DNA from: Zerene cesonia
Taxonomy: Eukaryota > Arthropoda > Insecta > Lepidoptera > Pieridae
Length of the DNA stretch: 64,000 bases
Direction: 5' to 3'
NCBI RefSeq assembly: GCF_012273895.1
Contig: NC_052121.1
Location: 10,705,475 to 10,769,474, forward strand
The notes under the pieces were generated by a model. That model was not told where the DNA came from and searched no databases. It saw nothing but the letters and a program-made list of their open reading frames with translations. This document shows, one piece after another, positions 48,887 through 59,324 of this stretch. The translations under genes were made by a program, and so were the position numbers. Each line of letters starts with the position of its first letter. Position 1 is the first letter of the stretch.

Positions 48887-49763
48887 TATATGGTTTTTAG
48901 TTTCTCACTTCAATCGGGCGCCCCATAACGCATTTTTTTTTATTTGACTTTGTGTCGAATTATTTGCGAAGCTTATATATTATATAATCATTTATATATT
49001 TCTCGATTTACTGTGGGCACAAATATGTTCTTTATTCTGTTCAACGGAATAAAGGGCATTTTATTGATACCCATTATCAGTCTATCACTTCGAAATACGA
49101 TAAAGTAAAATTCCATTTGGCGTCAATCTATTTGCACCTGACCCAATCAAGCATTCCTCAATTCGTCCCTAACTTACTTGTTGAAATACTTTCTAATAAT
49201 TTGTATTATTTTTTAATGTTTCAAAGGTAGAAGTTGTGAATTAATTATTTTATCTAAAAAATTCAGAAAATATCTTAAATAAATGTTTCAAAGAGTTCAT
49301 ATTTGCCGTCCCAAATTTAAACTACATAACAAAAAATGCAATGCAAAATATCAATGATATTACGATTAAAGTGTACTATAGTGGCAAATGTGTGTGCAGC
49401 GGGTGTAAAAGGATACGCGAGCAGAGGCCAGCTGACGCGGCTCGCCTTACGCGACAACCGGCCACTGTTTACCATTAACGCTACCCGGAATCATTATTGT
49501 GCGAAACGAAACGCAATACTACGATATTCGTTGCTGTTTATTGCTCAATTTAATGATTATAACCTTTCGCAAATCGTATTACAGATATCGTTTCGATTTT
49601 AAAACTATTACACCAAACCTAATCTTCCCTTGTTTCCAACTTGTATACAAGTCTCTACAAATACGCAATCAATTATATAGAAAAACGTGTTCATGGAGAG
49701 GATTCTCCACGTGACCGTGGCATTGAGCAAGAGGACTCCAATTTGGTAAGTTTTAATTGGCAG
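48887..49763. other. Unique DNA, no gene seen
   Basis: A G+C patch at 49395-49460 has no exon context. CACGTG at 49708-49713 lies 50 bases before the TATA candidate. Confidence 0.4.
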
Positions 49764-49772
49764 TATAAATAG
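49764..49772 (+). promoter_or_regulatory. TATA-box candidate with upstream E-box
   Basis: TATAAATAG sits in a G+C-rich context (GGCAG before, ACGTGTGCGGCG after), and CACGTG lies at 49708-49713. No initiator is present at the expected +30, and no donor or coding exon was found downstream within about 150 bases. It is a core-promoter candidate only. Confidence 0.25.
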
Positions 49773-50486
49773 ACGTGTGCGGCGAACGTGGGCCGACACC
49801 ACTCACTAATCACTCGATATTTTTAACAATCCCAAATAAAGGTTTAAATACGAAATTAAACAGAAACTTCCTGCTTTGTCCGCGCAGTCCCTTCCATATT
49901 ATGTTCAAAATTAATTTATTAGTGCAATTTAACTTTTAACTTATGGATTATTCACTGTACATCGAATATTAATAAAATAATAATTACCGTGCAATATGCA
50001 TGTTTGCAAACACGAAACCCACGGTTAGCAATTTTTTTATGTTCGTATGTCCATGAAACACACAAATATTACAATGCAGATTTTAAATTTATTGATGATG
50101 ATACACAAATATTGGGATCAACTTATAGGCTATATTTTATTTCAAAGAAATATTTTTATTGTTCCATACACATACATACATCGGGAGACAAAAATATGCG
50201 AACATGTAATTAAACAAGAGTAGAAAGCGTAGGCTTCGGGTAGGTCTCTAAAATAAAATAGAGGTTTCTTTATACTCTTTTTGCTTATCAAATAGTTTGT
50301 GAGATAAACTCATTTTAAGTCGTAAAAATGTCGTACTGCCTCTTCTTCGATGATCCAAGGAACACATTTTTTTTATTTACACGTGAGCGAAGCCGCTAGC
50401 ATAAAGCTTGTGAATTTTGTTAAACAGGGATGTTTTGCGAAATTAATTTATATTGAATATCGGAAGGACAGGAAGATATTGTTTTC
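49773..50486. other. Unique DNA, no gene seen
   Basis: No coding or repeat signal was recognised. Confidence 0.4.
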
Positions 50487-50826
50487 TTTTTTTTTATGTC
50501 ACAGTCGGCAATGGAGCTGGTGGGACGCCTGATGGTAAGCGCTACCACCGCCCATGAACATTTGTAGAGGCGTAAAGCCGATTACAGACCTTACGCCTGT
50601 GCAAATGGATTGCCGACTTTAAATTGGGAAGGGATTAAGAAAGGATTGGCGAGAGGAATAAAGGCAAGGACTGGGAAGGGGAAGGAAAAGGACATGGGCT
50701 TCCGGCTCCCCCACTCACCGAACGAAACACAGCAGAATGCTATTTCACACCGGTCTTCTGTGGGGGTGTGGTACTTCCCCGGTGCGAGCTGGCCCAATTC
50801 GTGACGAAGCGTGCTCGACTACCACA
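50487..50826 (-). mobile_element. Retroposon family A, full length
   Basis: On the minus strand it runs from TGTGGTAGTCGAGCACGCTT through TTTAAAGTCGGCAATCCATT and CGCCTCTACAAATG to CAGCTCCATTGCCGACTGTG, ACATA and poly(A). This subtype matches the copy at 3341 more closely than the one at 34404. Confidence 0.9.
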
Positions 50827-51325
50827 TATGAAATTAAAATGTTCAATTACGTAATACCATAAAATTATAACGAATACTGTAACAATTGATTATTTATCGA
50901 AACTGACTCACCGATATGACTATAAATAATTGTGAAAACTTACATTAAATGACAAACTTCAGAGAGACAGAAGTTAAATGCATGGCGGTATGTTATTTAT
51001 ATTTCAAACTCAGCAATAAACATAATCCAATTTAAATAAATAAAAGAAAAACGCAACAACAACACAAGGAAATGGGTTATAAATTCAAGAGCACGAAATA
51101 AATAAATGGCTGACACTGTGAAGCAGTGTCACTCGAGTACAGTATTTCGCCGAGGCATTCACTTGAGGACACCGCACTGTTCGCATACAAATATATTATC
51201 AGGGATACAATTGGGCAATCGAGACCAAAACGCGGACTATTGTTTATTCACTAATCGCTCCGTGGAGATGTTGGTCAGCTAAGTACGTGTACAAAGATAA
51301 AAAATTCCCGGTAGCGCTGTTTAAA
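50827..51325. other. Unique DNA, no gene seen
   Basis: The words CACTGTGAAGCAGTGTCAC (about 51114-51132) form a short imperfect palindrome. No gene was seen. Confidence 0.4.
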
Positions 51326-51547
51326 TCACACTTATATACACTTATATTATAAATATGGGCAATTGTTTGTCCAGATGTTTGTCCGTCAATCACGCTGAAA
51401 CTACTTAACGGGTTTTTATGAAATTTGGTATATAGTAAATAGGGCTGAGCTGACTTGGTTGATAGGATACTTTTTATCCCGATTAAATGCTCCCTTGGAA
51501 TACACCAGGAAATTTGATATCCGGGCGGAGCCGGGACGAGCGTCTAG
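51326..51547 (+). mobile_element. Helitron-like element, GTCCGTCAATCACG subfamily
   Basis: It starts TCACACTTATATACACTTAT after A and ends GGGCGGAGCCGGGACGAGCG, TCTAG before T. It is a close relative of 46537-46742, with a slightly longer 5' end where ACACTTATAT is repeated. Confidence 0.85.
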
Positions 51548-52254
51548 TTACTTATATATACATAGTTCTTGCATTTGTCTTTTGAACTTGGACATATCTA
51601 ATACAAATACTGATTTAGCTAATACATTGCTAGATACCATAAACAAACAATAATTAATGAGAGTTATGGTATGAATGTAATCCTTTATACTACAATGGCA
51701 AATATTTTTAGTATACATTAAGAAAGGGTCCATCGAAATCTTATTCTCAGTTTGACTGTAAAGGGAAACATTTAGAATCATTTGTTTCCTTGATAAAATT
51801 ATTCGTTATGGCATACACTATCACCCGTAGACAGCAGACACCATTTATAGCGGTCAGCTACGTAACAGTACTTCCCTCCTTTCCAGGCAAGCGGCATTTA
51901 TAAACAGGTTCCATTCTACCTGCTTATGGTTCCCTCGATTTATCCCTGCCCTACGGACCTGTGCTCGACTGGTACAAACATGAAATGATAACGGGATTTC
52001 TAAGCCAGTACCGTCAGTTTTAAAAAACTTTTATTAATTGAATTTTAATCTGCAATCTATTTGAGGTCGTCGACTACATAGAAACTCTGTCGAATCGATG
52101 TTTCTCGATTTATGAAATAACATACGTAATTACTGTAGGTATGATTCAAAGCAGCGTATACCTAGTGTGTTGAAGTTGATTGTTCTAACGATGACATTCT
52201 CGCCTGACATCGAATAATATTTATGAAGTGGGTAAGTCGAAACACGTTTTGGTA
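51548..52254. other. Unique DNA, no gene seen
   Basis: GGGTAAGTCG on the plus strand at 52231 is an isolated donor-like string. No exon was supported. Confidence 0.35.
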
Positions 52255-52260
52255 ACTCAC

Positions 52261-52430
52261 GTAAAAACGGCAACTAGAAGGGTGCAAATATGTGCGAGTC
52301 ACAAACACTCGTATTTGTGGAGCCGCGCCCCGAGTGCCTCCACGCTCCAGCCACGCTCTGCCGCAACCTTCCGACCACACAAATATCTCGACCGAGAAAA
52401 TTCCACAACGCGATTGCGTTGTTATTTATA
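52261..52430 (-). promoter_or_regulatory. Candidate TATA promoter and non-coding first exon
   Basis: On the minus strand TATAAATA lies at 52430-52423. About 30 bases on, near 52400, a G+C-rich stretch without ATG begins. It runs some 140 bases to a perfect GTGAGT donor (52260-52255). A short inverted repeat (CAACGC/GCGTTG) lies between TATA and the presumed start. TATA, spacing, leader composition and donor together suggest a promoter with an untranslated first exon. No TCAGT initiator is present. The next ATG-bearing exon candidate on the same strand is 44274-44377, whose acceptor leaves eight leader bases. Much of the leader is also open on both strands. Confidence 0.35.
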
Positions 52431-53339
52431 GCCGTTATACTTCCTTGGATGGGAAAAGTCCTGAGGGAAAAAGTTTGTTTGGAATGCGACGTTGGGACAC
52501 CTTGCTGGATGAATTTTTGCTGATTTTTCGCTGGAAATCAATGCATTTGCTTCTCAATTACGTAGTGTTAATGCTAAATTCGGTTACTAATAACATCTTT
52601 TCTTTTTCCATTTGAAAGCAAGATTTCATGATTTATTACAAAAATAAATCAATCCGTAGATACTACGTATAACAAATGACATTTTTTAATGAAGATTCTT
52701 CTTGAATCTTGACTATGATCATAAAATTGTACGTATATCGTAAATAATAGTACTATAAATATTTTTTTTGTCCAGGGTCAAAAATAAGACCGCCGTTTCA
52801 ATATACAAAGGTCTGCTTCGCGAAGTCGATTTGTACTTGGATTGAGATCTGAAAGTAATATAAATTCTTCCGGAACTCCCGCAGGGCGCCCACGCTGCCC
52901 CTTCTCTCCACATGTCGCTATATCTGTGACACCGACTGGATAAAAATAGATGTACGGTATAACCTTAACTTATTGGAAAAAGTAAATTATATGCTATTTG
53001 TTACATTTAAAAATTGTCGGAATTATAAAAAGTGAAACAGAAAATTTTATAATTAATAGTTAGGAATAAATTGATGATGACTCATAAAAATAAATCATAC
53101 AATAATCATAACTTCTTCAAACTAAAGTAATACAGTTAACTATTGCAAATTATCTTTCTTGCAATAATTAGACAGAATATTGTATGAGATTTGTTACAAG
53201 CGCTAAGAGCAGTATTAATATCAAATTAATACTGTGCTAAGAGCTTTCGAAGCTTCGAGCTTTTACTGCCTTTTAATAACTAACTCAATCGCATTTTCCT
53301 GAAATTCAGTTATAATTTGGCCGTTATTGTCCATATCAG
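52431..53339. other. Unique DNA with a nested hairpin
   Basis: At 53202-53244 GCTAAGAGC repeats flank CAGTATTAAT/ATTAATACTG, a perfect 10-bp stem with a 5-base loop. GCTTTCGAAGCTTCGAGC follows. A short minus-strand open stretch after TATTACTTTCAG near 52845 ends after 16 codons. No gene is called. Confidence 0.4.
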
Positions 53340-53635
53340 TTTTTTTATGCTAGAGTGTGGAACTGACTATATTGTGGTGGTGTGATAGTTCGCCTGATGG
53401 TAAACGATCACCGTCCTGCAAAGGTAACGATTGTTGTAAAGGAAAGGATTGTTGTAGGGAATAAATAAATGGACTGCAAATGACGAGGAATAGGATACAG
53501 GTCTCCGGCTCCGCCACTCAACGAACGAATCATAGTAGAAGGCTACTATTTCACGCCTATCTCCTGTTGGGGTGTGGTACCTGCTCCGGTGCGAGCTGGC
53601 CCGATAAGTGTCGAAGCGTGCTCGACTCACTCACA
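53340..53635 (-). mobile_element. Retroposon family A, diverged full-span copy
   Basis: Both ends are present: a T run and TATGCTAGAGTGTGG with TTCGCCTGATGGTAAACGAT at the 3' side, and GGTGCGAGCTGGCCC with GTCGAAGCGTGCTCGACT at the 5' side. The middle is diverged and shortened, with a duplicated GGATTGTTGTA word. It is older than the copies at 34404 and 42035. Confidence 0.8.
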
Positions 53636-56181
53636 CAAATTGTATGCAATACTGATGCAACATCATGGATTTGAACATAGACCATGGATTTGACATATGT
53701 AGTAAATTTTTATGGGTTCTATGCGGAAGTGTGCCTCAACGGAAGACTGATTGTGCAAAAATTTTATGTGTCTGAGTCTCTTTAGATTTCACAATTGAAT
53801 TATTCTGATCAGGATTTTGTCACCATATACGACGACTTTAATATTCTCTCGTGAGCGTTAGTGGATCAATCAAAATAAGTATCCTGTGGAAAAAGAATCT
53901 GAGAAATATTTATTTAATTCAGACAATCTGCGACAATGGGAATTCTAAACTTGTCTTAATACATAACTAAATCTTATACACAGCATTGCGTGATTATACA
54001 TTTAGATTAAGTAATTTATTATAATGAGATAACTTTAAGCCGCGGCCTTAAATTAGATAATCCCGTCTTAAATATTAAGAAATCCCAATGCTTTCTGAAC
54101 CAAAATTAACATAAAGCTACATTTAAATACTTGACATCGGTGTTGGATTTGTCATATTTTTTTTCGTTAGATGACATGAATTTTTGTAACTTTAATAATG
54201 AATTGGAATATTTATTGTAATTTCAAATGAGTAGTGCGATTGTCTGTGCTTTATTTCGTCGCATGAGTGACCTTTGATAAATTTCGTCTTCAATGTTTAT
54301 ATCGTATTTTGTTGACTTTTCGTTGTTATTATAGTCGTATTTGGTATTTTCGCGACCTTTTCATATTCAGCTTTCAACACTTCATAACACTATTGTATCT
54401 TTTGTTTTAAAAAACAAAGCAGAAATCGTTTAACATTCTCAGCTCTGAATTGTTTGGATAAAATCATAAACTTATGTAAATGAAGGTAAACTAAAAAAGA
54501 GCTGTTATAATTCATAGCACATAATAATAATTTAATTTTACAAAGAATTAGATGACATTTATGACCCTACTGTTGCTATTAACATTCGTGTTTATCAGGA
54601 GAGTCCGCGAGGCGCCACTGTGCGCGCCGATACCACTATATTTATTGCTCTGACTTGCCCTCTCTCTGAATAGAGTCGTATAAATCACGCAGCTATCAGT
54701 TACCCTGTCGTACACTTACTATACTTGACTGTTGCATATCAGCGACAACCAAAAGATGTTTTGAAGTATCAAATAATTAAACAATTTTGTTTTAATGATG
54801 TTACTTACCTACTATGCACTGTAAAAGTTTCTGATAAGTATTAAATCTGAAAACCAACAAACAAAATAGGCATCAAAACGAAAGAAGGTACGAAATCTCA
54901 GAAAATACAGTAATACGCTATAAGTATATAGGTACGAAGCGATCCCTCGCACAGTAGCATCTCGCGTTAGTTTCCGCATGCCGCGGCCAAATAAGGACAG
55001 CGCTGCTGTAATACGGCGAGCCAGGAAGCGAAACTTGGAAATCATGCATCTACATGTATATGGTAATTGTATTCATACGGGTAATGATGTGCACATTATA
55101 ACCGAGCCCTGTTGAGCGGTGTAATGACGTTCATTATTAGCTTACAAGCGAAATATAAATGAGCCTTTGTCAATGTTATGACTAACAATATTTCACGATA
55201 ACTATCGTTTGTTTAAATAAACAATTTACTGCGAAGACAATACTATACGAATCAATATTATCTATTATGAAAATATTATGAAGATTCGTCATCTTAACAT
55301 AAAGTTATTATTGCAATTTTTATAAAGAACACCAAATAAGAACCGAGAAGTTTACCAGAAATGAAATTTAAAACGGTAACGAAAAAATGTTTAAAAGTCA
55401 AATAATGTTGTATTTTATACATAATAAAGCACGTGTTTACAAAGCGGGGGAACACGCCCGCACGATAGTCACAACTCAGTATCGGATCACAAAGTAAACA
55501 ATAACGTGATGTGTACCAACTACCGGCACCGCGAAATTCGCGACATGTGTGCTGTGACGTCACGGGGCGCACCTGGCCGCCGTACGCAGGGCTGCCCAAC
55601 TAATGTGATATTTAATATCATTAGAATTAAGTGAACTCAGTAAAATATTACGATACTCTCTACTTCTATAATGTATGTATTAAGTTCAATTATTCATTTC
55701 AATACTTAATGTACTTTGTAACACAAGGCCACATAACATAATACTATACCTGATAGTTAGAACGAAAAGTATTATAAAATATGTTTTGCATTTACCAACC
55801 AGTAAACTGGCGTTAGGGTTGATATAACACCCGAAAGTACCCTTAGTAAGTGCTTTTATTGTTCCGTCAGCCCTAACATGTCACCCCGGGCCGGTCGGCG
55901 ACCCCGCTGGCGCTTAGCGACGTGTTGTAGCGCGATCATGCGTACATTAGCGTCTGATTTACACCGCACAGACACATAATCATTTCGCGCGCCAAAAAAC
56001 AACATCTCACGTGGACGTTCCGACTTCAAACGTTCTTAATTCGTGTTTTATTGTTGCTGGAACTTAATAGTTTTAAAAAGACTACAATAATTATAATTCA
56101 CGTTGTTTTTATGTTAGTTTTAAATGTACTTTTACTGCCTGCTGCTTTAATTTTGTTTAACATTATCTGTCTGAGTCATTT
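53636..56181. other. Unique DNA, G+C-richer toward the gap
   Basis: Islands lie at 54600-54670, 54950-55020, 55440-55600 and 55860-55990. The third contains the full CRE palindrome TGACGTCA (55555-55562) in a CpG-rich setting. A tandem-like CATGGATTTGA pair lies at 53663 and 53683. These could mark promoter DNA near the gap, but no exon is supported. Confidence 0.35.
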
Positions 56182-57181
56182 NNNNNNNNNNNNNNNNNNN
56201 NNNNNNNNNNNNNNNNNNNNNNNNNNNNNNNNNNNNNNNNNNNNNNNNNNNNNNNNNNNNNNNNNNNNNNNNNNNNNNNNNNNNNNNNNNNNNNNNNNNN
56301 NNNNNNNNNNNNNNNNNNNNNNNNNNNNNNNNNNNNNNNNNNNNNNNNNNNNNNNNNNNNNNNNNNNNNNNNNNNNNNNNNNNNNNNNNNNNNNNNNNNN
56401 NNNNNNNNNNNNNNNNNNNNNNNNNNNNNNNNNNNNNNNNNNNNNNNNNNNNNNNNNNNNNNNNNNNNNNNNNNNNNNNNNNNNNNNNNNNNNNNNNNNN
56501 NNNNNNNNNNNNNNNNNNNNNNNNNNNNNNNNNNNNNNNNNNNNNNNNNNNNNNNNNNNNNNNNNNNNNNNNNNNNNNNNNNNNNNNNNNNNNNNNNNNN
56601 NNNNNNNNNNNNNNNNNNNNNNNNNNNNNNNNNNNNNNNNNNNNNNNNNNNNNNNNNNNNNNNNNNNNNNNNNNNNNNNNNNNNNNNNNNNNNNNNNNNN
56701 NNNNNNNNNNNNNNNNNNNNNNNNNNNNNNNNNNNNNNNNNNNNNNNNNNNNNNNNNNNNNNNNNNNNNNNNNNNNNNNNNNNNNNNNNNNNNNNNNNNN
56801 NNNNNNNNNNNNNNNNNNNNNNNNNNNNNNNNNNNNNNNNNNNNNNNNNNNNNNNNNNNNNNNNNNNNNNNNNNNNNNNNNNNNNNNNNNNNNNNNNNNN
56901 NNNNNNNNNNNNNNNNNNNNNNNNNNNNNNNNNNNNNNNNNNNNNNNNNNNNNNNNNNNNNNNNNNNNNNNNNNNNNNNNNNNNNNNNNNNNNNNNNNNN
57001 NNNNNNNNNNNNNNNNNNNNNNNNNNNNNNNNNNNNNNNNNNNNNNNNNNNNNNNNNNNNNNNNNNNNNNNNNNNNNNNNNNNNNNNNNNNNNNNNNNNN
57101 NNNNNNNNNNNNNNNNNNNNNNNNNNNNNNNNNNNNNNNNNNNNNNNNNNNNNNNNNNNNNNNNNNNNNNNNNNNNNNNNN
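56182..57181. other. Assembly gap, exactly 1000 N
   Basis: The run is exactly 1000 N and its length is a placeholder. It follows a CpG-rich stretch. Open frames crossing it are artefacts. Confidence 0.99.
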
Positions 57182-58737
57182 ACAGACAGTGTCTAGAATA
57201 CTAACATCACTTTAGATTAGGTATATAAATAGAAACCGGGCTTGCCTTAATAAATAATTTCCACTTTGACCCATACATAAAGAGCACACAAACTACTTCC
57301 ACATTATTTAATGAAATGAGATACTAAAACCGTAGTGCCGTTCATAAAATAAAACATTATACCTACACGGCCGTTATCCGCAAACGTAAAAACTACTAAC
57401 AATAAACACTAGATGTAAATTGAAATCGATACTAAAATGTTGGAATCGAAGTCGATGCAAACGTAGGCGACCTGCCTCACACGGGATTGCTTGATTTTGC
57501 GAATAATTTGTACTGTTTCAATAATCACTCGCGTTACATGAAGATTTAACTTATGGCAGATATGACGTGATACTCTTTCAATTAATATCTTTAAAATAAT
57601 TAAATTCGCTCATTGCGTGATAGAAAAGTGGGACAAAATATATTCCATATAATTTTATAAATAGGATGTACGACTCTTTTGCACATTATGTTCTATAGAG
57701 TTAGTAGTACCTGTGGTAAAACTGTGTAAGAGTTATGTTTGAATCAGACTTTTACACGTTCTATACCGAACCGCATACAATTTCACCCGACTATACGTGT
57801 ACAAGGCATATGGTTACACTTAATGGTCGTAAGTGTGAATAGGCCAAGTGGAGGCAACGTGTTTACAGCGCTCTAAGGGCCAGCTGCACTCCGCCCGAGC
57901 TCCATTCGGGACTCGGGAGCAATCTGAAGCCGTGAGAGTGCCTCTAATTGCACTTTGACTTGCACTCGCGATAGAAACACTATTGAAGTATACGGATAAG
58001 TTTTCAACTATCGTAAGCGAAGGAACAGAATGCTTATGAGTTCAATTGGCGTTTAGTGCATAGGGACGCTGAGTCGGGGGTAAGCATATGTTTTTAAGAA
58101 GTATTGTTACGTGTACAGCTGTACCAAATTATATACATTGTTAATTATAATACTCGAAATTAATTAAACTGTCTATTGTAAAGTAACTAAGCCCGTTGAT
58201 TGAGGTAAGACATTTGAATCATCTGGTTACAATTGGAAATTATTAATTTGACAAAGAAAAGTAAACGAATACAAAATTGGAATATTTTTAGCCTAAGACA
58301 AAAGAATTACATTAATAACTTATAATTAACTAATCCATTGGTAATTGTCATTCAGTTATAAGCAGCAATAAAGTAGGTCTCAGGAAAATTTCGACATTAT
58401 ATACCATACACCGCAAATTTGTAATAAGAGGATAAAATCTATTTATATGAGAGCATTACTCACTTTAATATGCAAAAGTTCACTCGAGGTGCGGTATTTA
58501 GGTCTTTAGTTCTAGCTTTTAGTTTGCTAATAGCGCCAAGTTGTTAGTACACATTAACAAATAATAACCTAACCCACATCGAGGCCTAAATATTCAGCAG
58601 TATATTGTAGTGTAATTTATTAGTTCAACAATAAAATAACAATAGGTAAATGTTGATTACTTTTTTTTCTATTTTGTGCACTCACATGTTCACGCTTGCG
58701 ATGAATTGAACACATCCTAATTGATGTTTATACATAA
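57182..58737. other. Unique DNA with one G+C-rich island
   Basis: At 57850-58085 (plus) a G+C-rich stretch runs toward GTCGGGGGTAAGC, a good donor. This could be an untranslated first exon but has no TATA. No repeat was recognised. Confidence 0.35.
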
Positions 58738-59062
58738 CTAGCTGTTCGCCCCGGCTTCGCCCGTGGTACGTATACAGCCTATGTCAAACAGTAAAGTTGC
58801 AGCTTTCTAAATACAAAAGTTTCCCCTTTTATATAATATTTAGATGTTATGTGAAAAAGATTAATTCGGAAGGATAATTTGATCGTTGCCCTATTTCAGT
58901 CACCCCGTGGGAATGAAGCATTTTTCCGGGGTAAAAAGTATCCTTTAGCTTTCGGGAATAAGGTAGCTTCCCTTTGGTGAAAGAAATGTCAAAATCGGAC
59001 CAGTAGTTTCGGAGCCTTTAGGGAACAAACAAAGAAACAAAACTTTATTACATTAGTATATA
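58738..59062 (-). mobile_element. Helitron-like element, longest GCTGTTCGCC copy
   Basis: The plus strand reads ACTAGCTGTTCGCCCCGGCT and TCGCCCGTGG, CAAAATCGGACCAGTAGTTT, CGGAGCCTTTAGGG and ends near TTACATTAGTATATATA. It has the full block order for this subfamily; 37608-37767 is its shorter relative. Similarity between the two extends some ten bases beyond CTAG (TATACATAA). Confidence 0.75.
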
Positions 59063-59090
59063 TAAACGATATATGATGAAATTGTATGTA

Positions 59091-59324
59091 TCATCATCAT
59101 CAGCCTCCTATAAGGGTTCAGGTCATAATCCACTACGCTGGCCAAGTACGGGTTGTCAGATGTCACATGTCGTAGAACTTTTGATTCTTGGACATACCGA
59201 TTTCCTCACGATCTTAGCCACATGAGCAGATAAATTGAAAAATCTATTTATTTCCTACACGCTCGCCTGGTCTCGAACCTCGACTTTGACGATTTTGAAG
59301 TCTCACCGCTGAGCCACCACTGCT
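59091..59324 (-). mobile_element. SINE family B, minus orientation
   Basis: TCATCATCATC, AGCCTCCTATAAGGGTTCAG, GACATACCGATTTCCTCACG, CGCCTGGTCTCGAACC and CACCGCTGAGCCACCAC are the reverse complement of family B from tail to head. Both pol III boxes remain. Part of the 3' region is deleted. ATATATGAT at 59069-59077 and 59325-59333 may be a target duplication, with an extra 13 bases between tail and repeat. Confidence 0.82.

Noticed and set aside
54679..54700. TATAAAT followed by TCAGT
   Set aside because: The TATA to initiator distance is 19 bases, too short for a normal core promoter.
56051..57196. Apparent 381-codon plus-strand open frame
   Set aside because: It crosses the second 1000-N gap. 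The 43 real codons before it are hydrophobic but A+T-driven and have no other support.
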